Source of the DNA: Falsiroseomonas sp051859025
GTDB taxonomy: Bacteria; Pseudomonadota; Alphaproteobacteria; Acetobacterales; Acetobacteraceae
Direction of reading: 5' to 3'
Length of the DNA: 64,000 bases
NCBI RefSeq assembly: GCF_051859025.1
Contig: NZ_JBHYGL010000012.1
Span: 390,851 to 454,850, forward strand
Both the position numbers and the translations under genes were made by a program. Below are positions 49,799 to 59,072 of this stretch, one piece after another; the first letter of the stretch is position 1; every line of letters begins with the position of its first letter. Below the pieces are notes generated by a model. It had not been told where the DNA came from. It saw nothing but the letters and a program-made list of their open reading frames with translations, and made no database searches.

Positions 49799-51490
49799 AT
49801 GTCGTTGACCGCGTTCCGCACCATTGGCGCCCGCTTCGCCATCCTTGCCTCCATCCTCGGGCTGGTGGCCCTGGGCGGGGCCTTCGTGGCCTTCGAGGCC
49901 GATCGCCGGCAGGGCGAAAGCGCGGAGGTTCTGCGCGCCCAGGCCAGCGCGCGACCGATGATCGAACGCATGCGCGGCGCGATCTACGCGGTGGTGATGG
50001 AAAGCCGCGGCCTCTACATGGCCGCCAATCGCGCCCAGGCCGAACGCTTCGCCACCAACCTCCGCGCCCATCTGCGCGACACCGAAACCGAATGGCAGGC
50101 GCTGCGCGGCGTGCTGCCGGCCGAATTGCAGCCCATGGCCGCCAGCGTGGAGCCCGCGGTGCGCAACTTCATCCGCTTCCGCGCGGAACTGGCCACGATC
50201 GGGGTGGAGCAGGGGCGGGAAGCCGCCGACCGCGCCGGCAACAACGACCAGAACCGGAGCGCCCGGGAAGCCTTCAACCGTGGCCTGGACCAGCTGAACG
50301 ATGCCCTGACCGCCGTGCTCGAACGGGAAACGGCCGCCTCCATCGCCGCCGGCCAGCGTACCGCCATGCTGCTGCTGGTCACCACCGCCATCGCCGTCGT
50401 GCTCGTCCTCTCTCTCATCCTCTGGCGCGTCCGCGCCACCGTCGCCCAGCCGCTCCGTCGCCTGACCGCCGCCATCGACACCATGGCGGCGGGGAAGCTG
50501 GACCAGGTGACGCTGCCCCCCGCCGGGGTGGATGAGGTCGGCCGCATCGCCGCCGCCGCCACGGTCCTGCACGCGAAGCTGCTCGACGCGAAGCGGCTGG
50601 AGGCCGAGGCCGCTTCCATGCGCGAACAGGCGGAACGCGACCGCATCGCGACCACCCGCCGCGCCGCCGATTCGATCGAGCATGCGGTCGGCGGCATCGT
50701 GGAGGCGCTGGGCCGATCCGCCACCGACCTGGCCGGCGCCACCACCGTGCTGCGCGGCACGGCGGAAACCGCCTCCGCCCAGGTGCAGGAAGTCGCCGCC
50801 GGCGCCGCCGAGGCCAGCGGCAATGTCCAGACCGTGGCCGCCGCGGCCGAGGAACTCTCCATGTCGGTGAACGAGATCACCCGCCGCGTGGACGATGCCG
50901 CCGCCGTCGCCCGCCGCGCGGTGGATGAGATGCGCCGCGCCGACATCGCCGTTGGCGGCCTGACGGATAGTGCGGCGAAGATCGGCGACGTCGTCCGCCT
51001 GATCAGCGGGATCGCCGGCCAGACCAACCTCCTCGCCCTGAATGCCACCATCGAGGCCGCCCGCGCCGGTGAGGCCGGCAAGGGCTTCGCCGTGGTGGCG
51101 GAGGAGGTGAAGACCCTGGCCGGCCAGACCGCCAAGGCCACCGAGGAGATCGCCAGCCAGATCGAGGCCATCCGCGGCGCCGCCGCCGGCGCGGTGGACG
51201 CCATCCGCGGCATCGGCACGGTGGTGGGGGAGGTCGATTCGATCGCCCAGTCCATCGCCGCCGCCGTCACGGAACAGGGCGCCGCGACGCAGGAGATCGC
51301 CCGCAGTGCCACCGTCGGCGCCGGCGGCACCACCCGCGTTTCCGAAGCGGTGGTGCATCTGCGCCAGGGCGTGGAGGCGACCTCCGGCGCCGTGCGGGAC
51401 CTTCAGGTCATCAGCACGGAAGTCGCGCGCCAGGGCCAGGATTTGCGCGGCGGCATCGGCCAGGCGCTGGGCGCGCTGCGGGCGGCGTAG
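49799..51490 (+). CDS. Methyl-accepting chemotaxis protein
   Basis: The 563-residue product has two membrane helices (FAILASILGLVALGGAFVAF and AMLLLVTTAIAVVLVLSLIL) around a helical sensor domain of about 150 residues, then HAMP (TVAQPLRRLTAAIDTMAAGK), and the receptor signalling domain with IAGQTNLLALNATIEAARAG. Its sensor domain is much shorter than that of the receptor at 44180, and the sequence outside the signalling domain is unrelated. It stands alone, with an AGGAG site just before the ATG. Confidence 0.95.
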   Translation: MSLTAFRTIGARFAILASILGLVALGGAFVAFEADRRQGESAEVLRAQASARPMIERMRGAIYAVVMESRGLYMAANRAQAERFATNLRAHLRDTETEWQALRGVLPAELQPMAASVEPAVRNFIRFRAELATIGVEQGREAADRAGNNDQNRSAREAFNRGLDQLNDALTAVLERETAASIAAGQRTAMLLLVTTAIAVVLVLSLILWRVRATVAQPLRRLTAAIDTMAAGKLDQVTLPPAGVDEVGRIAAAATVLHAKLLDAKRLEAEAASMREQAERDRIATTRRAADSIEHAVGGIVEALGRSATDLAGATTVLRGTAETASAQVQEVAAGAAEASGNVQTVAAAAEELSMSVNEITRRVDDAAAVARRAVDEMRRADIAVGGLTDSAAKIGDVVRLISGIAGQTNLLALNATIEAARAGEAGKGFAVVAEEVKTLAGQTAKATEEIASQIEAIRGAAAGAVDAIRGIGTVVGEVDSIAQSIAAAVTEQGAATQEIARSATVGAGGTTRVSEAVVHLRQGVEATSGAVRDLQVISTEVARQGQDLRGGIGQALGALRAA

Positions 51491-51547
51491 AGCGCGATGA
51501 TCTGAGGCGGAATCGCCGAAAAGTCTGAATCGCGCGACCCAATACCC

Positions 51548-52318
51548 TCAGCCCGGCACCAGCCTCGCCGTCACTTCCTCGACCGGCGCGGCGGCCAGGC
51601 TGGCGCGCATCGCGGCTTCGGTCATCCAGACCTGGCCGCGGCCGAAGCGCCGGCCGCGCCAGGACAGCCGCACCTCCTTCACCCGGAAGGGCCAGGGGGC
51701 GATGGCCAGCACGCCATCGCCTTCCTCCAGCGCCAGCGGCACGAGGCTGCCATCCGCCATCGGCGCGCGGCCCACGCCGCCCATGGTGGCGATGCCGCCG
51801 CAGACCGCCAGGCTCAGCGCATCCGTCACCGCCACCAGGGCTGAAGCGGCTTCCACCTGCGCCATGGTCGCGCCGACCTGCTCCATCAGCGCCGCCTGAA
51901 CCGCGGCCTGGCTTTCGCGGTAGTGGCGCGCGGCGGGGCCGTCCTCCGGATGGTCCTGGTGGCGGTCGTCGTAGTGGGAATAGATCAGGCTGCCATGGCG
52001 GCTGACCAGCAGTCCGACCCAGGGCCCCCAGCTTGCGGTGGCGCGGGCCACGCCCTCCGCCCACATCGGCGCATGGAGTCGCGCGCCCACGGCCCGGAAC
52101 ACATGCGGCCGCCCGGTGGAGGGGTCGAGCGTCGGCGCGGCCTCCCACCCCATCCAGCCGACATCGTGATGGGCGGCGGCCGTCGCCACATCCTCGAAGG
52201 GCTCCGGCATGGCGAAGCCAGGCGCGCCCCATTCGCGCAGCATCTGGCCGGAAACAAGGGCATGCATGGGCTGGCTCACGGCCAGCCAGCTGCCATCCGC
52301 CGCTTCCCGGAACAGCAT
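51548..52318 (-). CDS. DUF3891 family protein
   Basis: The 256-residue product fits DUF3891: SQPMHALVSGQMLREWG at the start, AAAHHDVGWMGWEAAPTLDP with a His-Asp pair, LLVSRHGSLIYSHY, and a C-terminal beta-rich VPLALEEGDGVLAIAPWPF. The early HDxGW pattern recalls HD-type metal hydrolases, but no function is established. The start at 52318 fits the family N-terminus; the upstream in-frame extension reads as non-coding. Confidence 0.8.
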   Translation of the reverse strand: MLFREAADGSWLAVSQPMHALVSGQMLREWGAPGFAMPEPFEDVATAAAHHDVGWMGWEAAPTLDPSTGRPHVFRAVGARLHAPMWAEGVARATASWGPWVGLLVSRHGSLIYSHYDDRHQDHPEDGPAARHYRESQAAVQAALMEQVGATMAQVEAASALVAVTDALSLAVCGGIATMGGVGRAPMADGSLVPLALEEGDGVLAIAPWPFRVKEVRLSWRGRRFGRGQVWMTEAAMRASLAAAPVEEVTARLVPG

Positions 52319-52465
52319 CCGCGCCCCCTTTTTTGCAAAGGTTCGGAGAATGGCGCGGATTCCTGTGCGCCGCCAAGCCCGGCGCGCTTGCCATTGGTGA
52401 AACAGCCGTTCATATGGCCCGCCGCTTTGGCTGAGCACGTTTGGTCGAGCATGGGGGTCGCATTG

Positions 52466-53614
52466 ATGCGCGTTGCGGTTTTGCGCGAACGGCGCGCGGC
52501 GGAGACACGGGTGGCCGCCACGCCGGAGACGGTTAAGAAAATCATCGCCATGGGATGCACGGTGTCGGTGGAGGCCGGTGCCGGCCTCTCCTCCGGCATC
52601 CCGGACGCCCAGTACGCCGAAGCGGGCGCGGAGGTCGCGGCCGATGCCGCCACCGCGCTGGCCGGTGCGGGCCTGGTGCTGAAGGTCCGCGCCCCGCTCG
52701 GCGCTGGGGAGGGTGAGGTCGATGAACTCGCCCTGATCCCGCGCGGCGCCGTGCTGATCGGCACGCTCCAGGCCGACAAGGCGATGGCGGAGGCCTATGC
52801 GGCCGGCGGCATCGATGCCTGCTCAATGGAACTCGCGCCCCGCATCACCCGCGCCCAGTCCATGGACGTGCTGTCCAGCCAGGCGAACCTGGCGGGCTAC
52901 CGCGCGGTGGTCGAAGCCGCGGGCGCCTTCGACAAGGCCTTCCCGATGCTGATGACGGCGGCCGGCACGATCAGCGCCGCCAATGTCTTCGTCATGGGCG
53001 CCGGCGTCGCGGGCCTCCAGGCCATCGCGACCGCGCGGCGCCTCGGCGGCCGCGTCTCCGCAACCGACGTCCGCCCGGCGGCGAAGGAGGAGATCAAGTC
53101 CCTCGGCGCCAGCTTCGTCGGCTATGAGGATGAGGAGAGCAAGGCGGCCCAGACCGCGGGCGGCTACGCCAAGCAGCTTTCCGCGAATTTCTACGCCGAG
53201 CAGGCCAAGGTCGTCGCCGCCCACATCGCCAAGCAGGACATCGTCATCTGCACGGCGCTGGTCCAGGGCCGCAAGGCGCCGATTCTGGTGACGGATGCGA
53301 TGGTCGCCTCCATGAAGCCCGGCAGCGTCATCGTCGACATCGCGGCGGATGCCGGCGGCAATGTCGCCGTCACGCAGCCCGGCGAACAGACGCTGACGGC
53401 GAATGGCGTGAAGGTGCTGGGCTTCACCAACTGGCCCGGCCGCATCCCCGCCGCCGCCTCCGCCCTCTATGCGCGCAACCTGCTGACCTTCCTGACCACC
53501 TTCTGGGACAAGGAAGCGAAGAAGCCCGCGATGCCGGCGGATGATGACATCGTGAAGGGCGTCACGCTCACCCGCGGCGGCGCCGTGGTCCACCCCTCGC
53601 TGGCCTCGGCCTGA
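52466..53614 (+). CDS. pntAA: NAD(P) transhydrogenase subunit alpha, part 1
   Basis: PntAA is the soluble NAD(H)-binding domain I of the proton-translocating transhydrogenase, which makes NADPH from NADH using the proton gradient. The 382-residue product shows MRVAVLRERRAAETRVAATP, the RITRAQSMDVLSSQANLAGY block, and the NAD-binding VFVMGAGVAGLQAIATARRL. The alpha subunit is split into two genes, as in Rhodospirillum. ATG 52451 is an alternative start five codons upstream. pntAB follows after 11 bases. Confidence 0.95.
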   Translation: MRVAVLRERRAAETRVAATPETVKKIIAMGCTVSVEAGAGLSSGIPDAQYAEAGAEVAADAATALAGAGLVLKVRAPLGAGEGEVDELALIPRGAVLIGTLQADKAMAEAYAAGGIDACSMELAPRITRAQSMDVLSSQANLAGYRAVVEAAGAFDKAFPMLMTAAGTISAANVFVMGAGVAGLQAIATARRLGGRVSATDVRPAAKEEIKSLGASFVGYEDEESKAAQTAGGYAKQLSANFYAEQAKVVAAHIAKQDIVICTALVQGRKAPILVTDAMVASMKPGSVIVDIAADAGGNVAVTQPGEQTLTANGVKVLGFTNWPGRIPAAASALYARNLLTFLTTFWDKEAKKPAMPADDDIVKGVTLTRGGAVVHPSLASA

Positions 53615-53625
53615 GGAGCGTCTCC

Positions 53626-54021
53626 ATGAACCCGATTGATATCGCCAACCAGGCCTCGGCCCGCGCCAATGAGGCGCTGACCCTGGCCGAGCAGGCGCGC
53701 CGCCTGGCGGAGGCCGCGGCCCCCGTGGCCGCCGCCGCCGAGCCCTTCCTGCTGCTGCTGACGATCTTCCTCCTCGCCTGCTTCGTCGGCTACCACGTGG
53801 TCTGGAACGTGACGCCGGCGCTGCATTCGCCGCTGATGGGCGTCACCAACGCCATCTCCTCCGTCATCGTCGTGGGCGCGGTGCTCGCCACCGGCCTGTC
53901 CGACAGCATCGCCGCCAAGATCTTCGGCTTCCTCGCCGTGACGCTGGCTTCGGTGAACATCTTCGGCGGCTTCATGGTCACGCGCCGGATGCTCGCCATG
54001 TTCAAGAAGAAGGGGAGCTGA
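53626..54021 (+). CDS. pntAB: NAD(P) transhydrogenase subunit alpha, part 2
   Basis: The 131-residue product provides the membrane helices of the alpha chain (part of domain II): a helical Ala-rich N-terminus, then FLLLLTIFLLACFVGYHVVW, SPLMGVTNAISSVIVVGAVL and IFGFLAVTLASVNIFGGFMV, ending VTRRMLAMFKKKG. It lies between pntAA and pntB with gaps of 11 and 4 bases. Confidence 0.95.
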   Translation: MNPIDIANQASARANEALTLAEQARRLAEAAAPVAAAAEPFLLLLTIFLLACFVGYHVVWNVTPALHSPLMGVTNAISSVIVVGAVLATGLSDSIAAKIFGFLAVTLASVNIFGGFMVTRRMLAMFKKKGS

Positions 54022-54025
54022 GCCC

Positions 54026-55435
54026 ATGGCACAGACGCTCTCGACGCTCGCCTACCTGGTCGCGTCGGTCCTCTTCATCCTGGCCCTTCGCGGCCTGTCC
54101 AACCCGGAAACCAGCCGCCAGGGCAATCTGTTCGGCATGGTCGGCATGGCGATCGCCATCGTCGCGACCCTGCTGAAGCCCGGCATGGGCGCGGGCGGCA
54201 TCGTCATCGTCCTCGCGGGCTTGGCCATCGGCGGCACCATCGGCACGGTGCTGGCGCAGCGCATCCAGATGACCTCGCTGCCCCAACTCGTCGCGGCCTT
54301 CCATAGCCTGGTCGGCATGGCGGCGGTCTTCGTGGCGGCGGCGGCCTTCTATTCGCCGGAAAGCTTCGGCATCGGCACCGTCGGCAACATCAAGGGCGCG
54401 TCCCTGGTGGAAATGTCGCTCGGCCTCGCCATCGGTGCCATCACCTTCTCCGGCTCCGTGATCGCCTTCGCGAAGCTCGATGGCCGCATGTCCGGCTCGC
54501 CCATCATCTTCAAGGGCCAGCACATGCTCAACGCGGCGCTGGGCGCGCTGCTGCTGGTGCTGGTGATCGCCTTCGTCATCACCGGCAGCCCGGTGCTGTT
54601 CTGGCTGATCGCGCTGCTGTCCTTCGCGCTGGGCTTCCTGCTGATCATCCCGATCGGCGGCGCGGACATGCCGGTCGTCGTGTCCATGCTGAACAGCTAT
54701 TCCGGCTGGGCGGCGGCGGGCATCGGCTTCACCATCGGCAATCTGCTGCTGATCGTGACCGGCGCGCTGGTCGGTGCTTCCGGCGCCATCCTGTCCTACA
54801 TCATGTGCAAGGGCATGAACCGCAGCATCATCAACGTGCTGCTGGGCGGCTTCGGCGGCGACAGCGGCGCGGCGGCGGGCCCCGGCGCGAGCACGGCGGA
54901 CCGTGCGCCCGTGAAGGCCGGTTCGCCGGAAGACGCGGCCTACATCATGAAGAACGCGCAGAAGATCATCATCGTGCCGGGCTACGGCATGGCGGTGGCC
55001 CAGGCGCAGCAGGTCGTCCGCGAAATGGCCGACCTGCTCAAGAAGGAAGGCGCGGAAATCTCCTACGCCATCCACCCCGTCGCGGGCCGCATGCCCGGCC
55101 ACATGAACGTGCTGCTGGCCGAAGCCAACGTCCCCTATGACGAGGTGCATGAGCTGGAGGAGATCAACGCGGAATTCGCGGATGCCGACGTCGCCTACGT
55201 CATCGGCGCGAATGACGTGACGAACCCCGCCGCCAAGACCGACAAGACCAGCGCCATCTACGGCATGCCGATCCTGGACGTGGAGCGCGCGAAGACCGTG
55301 TTCTTCGTCAAGCGCGGCATGGCATCCGGCTATGCCGGCGTGGAGAATGAGCTGTTCTTCCGCCCCAACACGATGATGCTGTTCGGCGACGCCAAGAAGG
55401 TCACGCAGCAGATCGTGCAGAGCCTGCAGAAGTAA
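54026..55435 (+). CDS. pntB: NAD(P) transhydrogenase subunit beta
   Basis: PntB carries the remaining membrane helices of domain II and the NADP(H)-binding domain III. The 469-residue product shows nine or so hydrophobic segments with HSLVGMAAVFVAAA and IGGADMPVVVSMLNSYSGWA, then the soluble domain with IVPGYGMAVAQAQQ, HPVAGRMPGHMNVLLAEANV, VIGANDVTNPAA and VFFVKRGMASGYAGVENELF. It is the last gene of the pnt operon, followed by a terminator. Confidence 0.97.
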   Translation: MAQTLSTLAYLVASVLFILALRGLSNPETSRQGNLFGMVGMAIAIVATLLKPGMGAGGIVIVLAGLAIGGTIGTVLAQRIQMTSLPQLVAAFHSLVGMAAVFVAAAAFYSPESFGIGTVGNIKGASLVEMSLGLAIGAITFSGSVIAFAKLDGRMSGSPIIFKGQHMLNAALGALLLVLVIAFVITGSPVLFWLIALLSFALGFLLIIPIGGADMPVVVSMLNSYSGWAAAGIGFTIGNLLLIVTGALVGASGAILSYIMCKGMNRSIINVLLGGFGGDSGAAAGPGASTADRAPVKAGSPEDAAYIMKNAQKIIIVPGYGMAVAQAQQVVREMADLLKKEGAEISYAIHPVAGRMPGHMNVLLAEANVPYDEVHELEEINAEFADADVAYVIGANDVTNPAAKTDKTSAIYGMPILDVERAKTVFFVKRGMASGYAGVENELFFRPNTMMLFGDAKKVTQQIVQSLQK

Positions 55436-55462
55436 GCCTGGCCATCCGGCCAGGGCAGGGAA

Positions 55463-55490
55463 GGGGGGCGCGCAGGCGTCCCCCTTTTTC
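55463..55490 (+). terminator. Terminator of the pnt operon
   Basis: Stem GGGGGGCGC, loop GCAG, partner GCGTCCCCC (one G-T pair), then TTTTT. A smaller hairpin, CCTGGCC-ATCC-GGCCAGG, precedes it at 55437-55454. Confidence 0.9.
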
Positions 55491-55506
55491 GTGTCAGGCG
55501 GCGCCG

Positions 55507-55962
55507 TCACGCCGCCTGGGGCATCCCGCCGAAGGGGGTCGCCGCGAAGGCCGCGGGCCCGCCCCGCACCACCCCGCGCAGGGTGAGCACGAGGCTCATC
55601 GCATCATGGCCCGCGCCCATCTCCGGCGGGATCATGTCGAGGTCCGAGAGATAGGCCATCGTCCAGGTGGCGAAGCAGCGCGCCGGGGTCGGCGCCTGGT
55701 GCAGCAGCCGCAGGTCGTGGTGCCGCTCATCCTGCCGGATCAGGTCCAGCATCCCCGCCACCATGTCGGGCGGGCCCTCCAGCGTCTGCGCGAAACGCCC
55801 ATTGCCGGACACCAGCAGCCCCGACAGCCGCCAGATCGCGTTCTTGGGGCGGGACACGCCCAGGATCTGCTCCACCAGCGCCTCCTCCTCCAGATGCATC
55901 GTCCCGGCGGCGCGGCGGCTGGTGTAGATGATTCGCATCAACGGAGCGGATCGGCCTTGCAT
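55507..55962 (-). CDS. BLUF-domain blue-light sensor (short type), copy A
   Basis: BLUF domains bind FAD and sense blue light through a Tyr-Gln-flavin hydrogen-bond switch. The 151-residue product has MRIIYTSR with Tyr13, Asn41 in RPKNAIWRLSGLLVSGNG, and Gln59 in FAQTLEGP, the three key positions. The remaining 55 residues form a capping extension with no output domain, so it probably acts through a protein partner. ATG 55938 is an alternative start. Confidence 0.9.
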   Translation of the reverse strand: MQGRSAPLMRIIYTSRRAAGTMHLEEEALVEQILGVSRPKNAIWRLSGLLVSGNGRFAQTLEGPPDMVAGMLDLIRQDERHHDLRLLHQAPTPARCFATWTMAYLSDLDMIPPEMGAGHDAMSLVLTLRGVVRGGPAAFAATPFGGMPQAA

Positions 55963-56031
55963 GGGATTTCTCGCGTATGGTGACGCGCGTATCTTATCTG
56001 GGACGACCCTTCCGAGAGGTTACCGCCCGTC

Positions 56032-56448
56032 TCAGGTGCTCAGCGCCCCCGTATGTATCAGCGCCCGCAGTCGCATGAGCATCAGCAGGGAAGCATTGCC
56101 ATCCGCGAATTCCGGCGGCACCTGGTCCAGGTCCCGCAGCAGGGCCATGCTCCAGGCTGGGAAGATGCGGTCTTCCACCACCTCCACCTCCACGATGCGC
56201 ATGGCGGTGTGGCGGGTGTCGCGCTGGATCACGGCCAGCAGGCCGCGCACCACCAGGGGCCGTCCTTCCAGCACCTGGGCGAAGGCGCCCTTGCCATGCA
56301 CCAGCACGCCGGTGACGCCGCGGCGCGGGTTGTTGCGGCGCGCGGAATCGACGATGCGCGCCACCGTCTCTTCCTCGGTGGCCAGCGCCTCGCCATGCAG
56401 GCGGCTCGTGTAGATCACCCTGTGCAGCCGCCGATCGCCTGAATCCAT
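56032..56448 (-). CDS. BLUF-domain blue-light sensor (short type), copy B
   Basis: The 138-residue product has the same short BLUF layout as copy A: HRVIYTSR with Tyr13, Asn40 in RRNNPRRGVTGVLVHGKG, and Gln58 in FAQVLEGRP, followed by QRDTRHTAMRIVEVEVVEDR and FPAWSMALL containing the semi-conserved Trp. Identity with copy A is moderate, so duplication is not recent. It lies 69 bases upstream of copy A on the same strand and may be co-transcribed with it. Confidence 0.9.
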   Translation of the reverse strand: MDSGDRRLHRVIYTSRLHGEALATEEETVARIVDSARRNNPRRGVTGVLVHGKGAFAQVLEGRPLVVRGLLAVIQRDTRHTAMRIVEVEVVEDRIFPAWSMALLRDLDQVPPEFADGNASLLMLMRLRALIHTGALST

Positions 56449-56537
56449 GCTTCCAGTCCTGGCCCCATTCGCCTGGCGCTGGTGTCGTCCCGCTTTGTGA
56501 ACGGCGGATTGCCCAGGGGGTGATCACCCCGGAAGGA

Positions 56538-57824
56538 TCAACCCGGGCGGGCGGGCAGGCGCCGCATGGCGCCCCGGAAGGCGTCCAGCGCCTGGTCGAT
56601 GTCCCGGTCCTCATGCGCCGTGCTGATGTAGTATTTGCTGTCGCCCTTCAGGATGCCGCCGGCGCGCATGGCCTGGTTCACATGCGCGGCCATCGCCCTG
56701 TCCGCCCGCATGGTGGCGCGATAGTCACCCACCGTTCCTTCCGCGAAGACCAGGTCGAAGAGCGGCGGTTCACCCACCGCCTGGGCGGCGATGCCGGCCT
56801 GCGCCACCTGGGCCTCCAGCCCCGCCATCAGGCGGCGGCCGGTGGCGAAGACGGCGTCGTAGGTCCCGGGCCGGCGCAGCACTTCCAGGGTCTTCAGCCC
56901 CGCCACGGCGGCGATGGGGTTGCCGGACAGCGTGCCCACCTGCATCAGGAAGCGGTCCTCGCCCACCGCCGCGCGGTCGAACAGCGCCATGATGTCGGCC
57001 CTGCCCACCACCGCCGCCAGCGGGAAGCCGCCGCCGATCACCTTGCCCAGCGTGCAGAGATCGGGCGTCACGCCGTAATAGGCCTGCGCCCCCCCATAGG
57101 CGAAGCGGAAGCCCGTCACGACCTCGTCGAAGATCAGCACGATGCCGAAGCGCGTGCAGAGGTCGCGCAGCCCTTGCAGGAACCCCGGCGCCGGCGGGAT
57201 CAGCCGCTGCAGCGGCTCCACGATGATCCCCGCGATCTCCTCATGCCGCGCCTCCACCAGCCGCGTCACGGCATCGAGGTCGTTGAAGGGCGAGACCAGC
57301 ACCTCATCCCGCACGGATCGCGGAATGCCCGCGCTGTCCGGCACCGCCTGCGGGAAATTCGCCAGGTGCTTGGGGGCGAGGGACATCAGCCCGTAGTCGC
57401 TCATGCCATGGTAGCCGCCCTCGAACTTCACGATCCGGTCGCGGCCGCGGAAGGCGCGGCCCAGGCGCATGGCATAGAGGTCGGCCTCGGAGCCGGAGGA
57501 GACGTAGCGAAGCTGCTCCGCGCAGGGCACCGCCTCCACGATCGCCTCGGCCAATGCGATCCCGGCCTCGTTGTTGGCGAAGAAGGTGGTGCCGCGGGAC
57601 AGTTGTTCCCGCACCGCCTCCAGCACCTCCGGATGCCCGTGCCCGATGAACATCGGCCCGGAGCCCAGCAGGAAGTCCACATATTCGCGGCCGGCGACAT
57701 CCCACACCCGGCCGCCCTGGCCATGGCTGAGGATCACATCGCCCGGGAAGTTCCCGAAGGTCCCGCCCGGCAGCACGCGCCTGGCGCGCGCCCGCAGCGA
57801 TTCCTCCCGGTCCATGCTGTCCAT
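56538..57824 (-). CDS. Class III PLP-dependent aminotransferase (GSA-aminomutase-like)
   Basis: The 428-residue product resembles glutamate-1-semialdehyde aminomutases and related class III aminotransferases: RARRVLPGGTFGNFPGDVIL, the substrate loop FLLGSGPMFIGHGHPEVLEA, VSSGSEADLYAMRLGRAFRG, FEGGYHGMSDYG, FDEVVTGFRF and the PLP lysine in TLGKVIGGGFPLAAVVG. HemL usually has other sequence at the substrate loop, so this is more likely a relative acting on another amino acid. The ATG at 57824 has GGAG nine bases upstream; two other nearby ATGs are possible. Confidence 0.88.
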   Translation of the reverse strand: MDSMDREESLRARARRVLPGGTFGNFPGDVILSHGQGGRVWDVAGREYVDFLLGSGPMFIGHGHPEVLEAVREQLSRGTTFFANNEAGIALAEAIVEAVPCAEQLRYVSSGSEADLYAMRLGRAFRGRDRIVKFEGGYHGMSDYGLMSLAPKHLANFPQAVPDSAGIPRSVRDEVLVSPFNDLDAVTRLVEARHEEIAGIIVEPLQRLIPPAPGFLQGLRDLCTRFGIVLIFDEVVTGFRFAYGGAQAYYGVTPDLCTLGKVIGGGFPLAAVVGRADIMALFDRAAVGEDRFLMQVGTLSGNPIAAVAGLKTLEVLRRPGTYDAVFATGRRLMAGLEAQVAQAGIAAQAVGEPPLFDLVFAEGTVGDYRATMRADRAMAAHVNQAMRAGGILKGDSKYYISTAHEDRDIDQALDAFRGAMRRLPARPG

Positions 57825-58126
57825 CGGGCCCATCTCCGTCGAGTCGACGGAAGTAGAGGGTAGCAGCGCTTGCGGGACAAGCCGTGGCGACTGTCCGTTC
57901 AGGGCACAAACGCCGAAAGCCGCGTCATGCGAAGGCAGAAGCCATCGCACCGCGGCTATCCAGCGCAGTTCTGAATCCGGGCTGCGTCACCCGGGATCAG
58001 CGATCCTGTGATGCACCCCCTAGGCGGGGGGCGATCCCTCGCGAGGCTTTGCCCCGCGTTCCTGGTCTGCCGGCCCGCCCGGAACCCGGCGCATGCGCCG
58101 GGGTTCGGGTCAGCCGGAGGAAAGGC
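57825..58126. other. Intergenic stretch between the aminotransferase and rpsU
   Basis: No gene is seen in 302 bases. It holds two hairpins: CCCCCT-AGGC-GGGGG near 58016, and a near-perfect palindrome GAACCC-GGCGCATGCGCC-GGGGTTC (58082-58106), 20 bases beyond the rpsU stop, which may end the rpsU transcript although no T run follows. Confidence 0.5.
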
Positions 58127-58330
58127 TCAGAAGCCTTCCCGCTCCAGGCGCTTCCGCTCCACCTTGCGGGCGCGGCGCACGGCTTCCGCGGCCTCGCGGG
58201 CGCGGCGCTCGGACGGCTTCTCGTAATGGCGGCGGAGCTTCATTTCACGGAACACGCCCTCACGCTGGAGCTTCTTCTTCAGCGCCTTCAGGGCCTGGTC
58301 GATGTTATTGTCGCGGACGACGACCTGCAC
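58127..58330 (-). CDS. rpsU: 30S ribosomal protein S21
   Basis: S21 binds late to the 30S subunit near the anti-Shine-Dalgarno region. The 67-residue product starts (GTG) VQVVVRDNNIDQALKALKKK and continues LQREGVFREMKLRRHYEKPS, ending in a basic tail. The GTG start was chosen over longer in-frame starts because a perfect AAGGAGG ribosome binding site lies nine bases upstream and the family begins MQVxVRDNN. It is a single-gene unit. Confidence 0.96.
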   Translation of the reverse strand: MQVVVRDNNIDQALKALKKKLQREGVFREMKLRRHYEKPSERRAREAAEAVRRARKVERKRLEREGF

Positions 58331-58541
58331 GCGGTGGAACCTCCTTGGTTCACTGGGGGTTGATATCAAGAAACGCGGATACGCGTCGACCGGTTCCGGA
58401 CTGGCCGGGACCTGCCGACGCGAAGGCGGGTGCCATAGCATGGGGCGGCGCCGAAGCGAAAGACCCTCCCGCACCGCGCGGCACGCATTACCTTATGGCG
58501 CGCACACCGCCAGCGCCCGCAGCATCCGGAATACAGCCGCC

Positions 58542-59072
58542 ATGGCCATCCTGAAGATCGCCCGCATGGGCCATCCCGTCCTCATCAAGCCCGCCTTGCC
58601 GGTGGCCGACCCGACCGCGCCGGAGATCCGCCGCCTGGTCGCCGACATGGCCGAGACGATGGAGGACGCCCAGGGACTCGGCCTGGCCGCCCCCCAGGTC
58701 CATGTCGGGCTGCGCCTGTTCGTCTGGCGCGGCGGCGCCGGGAACATCCTCGCCCTCATCAACCCGGAGCTCGAAGCCGTGGGGGAGGAGACGGAGGATG
58801 CGTGGGAGGGCTGCCTCTCCATCCCCGGCCTGCGCGGCTGCGTTCCCCGCGCCGCCCGCATCCGCTTCCGCGGCTATGACATCGACGGCCAGCGCGTGGA
58901 GGGCGAGGCCGCCGGCCTGGCCGCCCGCGTCATGCAGCATGAGGCCGACCACCTCGACGGCGTCCTCTACCCCATGCGCATGCCCGACCTCGCGCTGCTC
59001 GGCTTCACCGAGGAATTGTCCCGCGCCGCCACCCAGGCCCGCGAATCCGCCACCCAGGGAGACGCCCGATGA
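58542..59072 (+). CDS. def: Peptide deformylase
   Basis: Def removes the formyl group from nascent N-termini using Fe(II)/Zn. The 176-residue product has the three motifs: GLGLAAPQVHV (motif 1), EGCLSIPGLRG with the metal Cys (motif 2), and MQHEADHLDGVLY with HExxH (motif 3). The CLSIPG variant with a shorter C-terminus suggests a second-type deformylase; another copy elsewhere in the genome is possible. The COQ9 gene starts inside its stop (ATGA). Confidence 0.96.
   Translation: MAILKIARMGHPVLIKPALPVADPTAPEIRRLVADMAETMEDAQGLGLAAPQVHVGLRLFVWRGGAGNILALINPELEAVGEETEDAWEGCLSIPGLRGCVPRAARIRFRGYDIDGQRVEGEAAGLAARVMQHEADHLDGVLYPMRMPDLALLGFTEELSRAATQARESATQGDAR

Noticed and set aside
56538..57824. 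Aminotransferase considered as hemL.
   Set aside because: The fold is right but the substrate loop and gene context do not match authentic HemL, so only a class III assignment is given.
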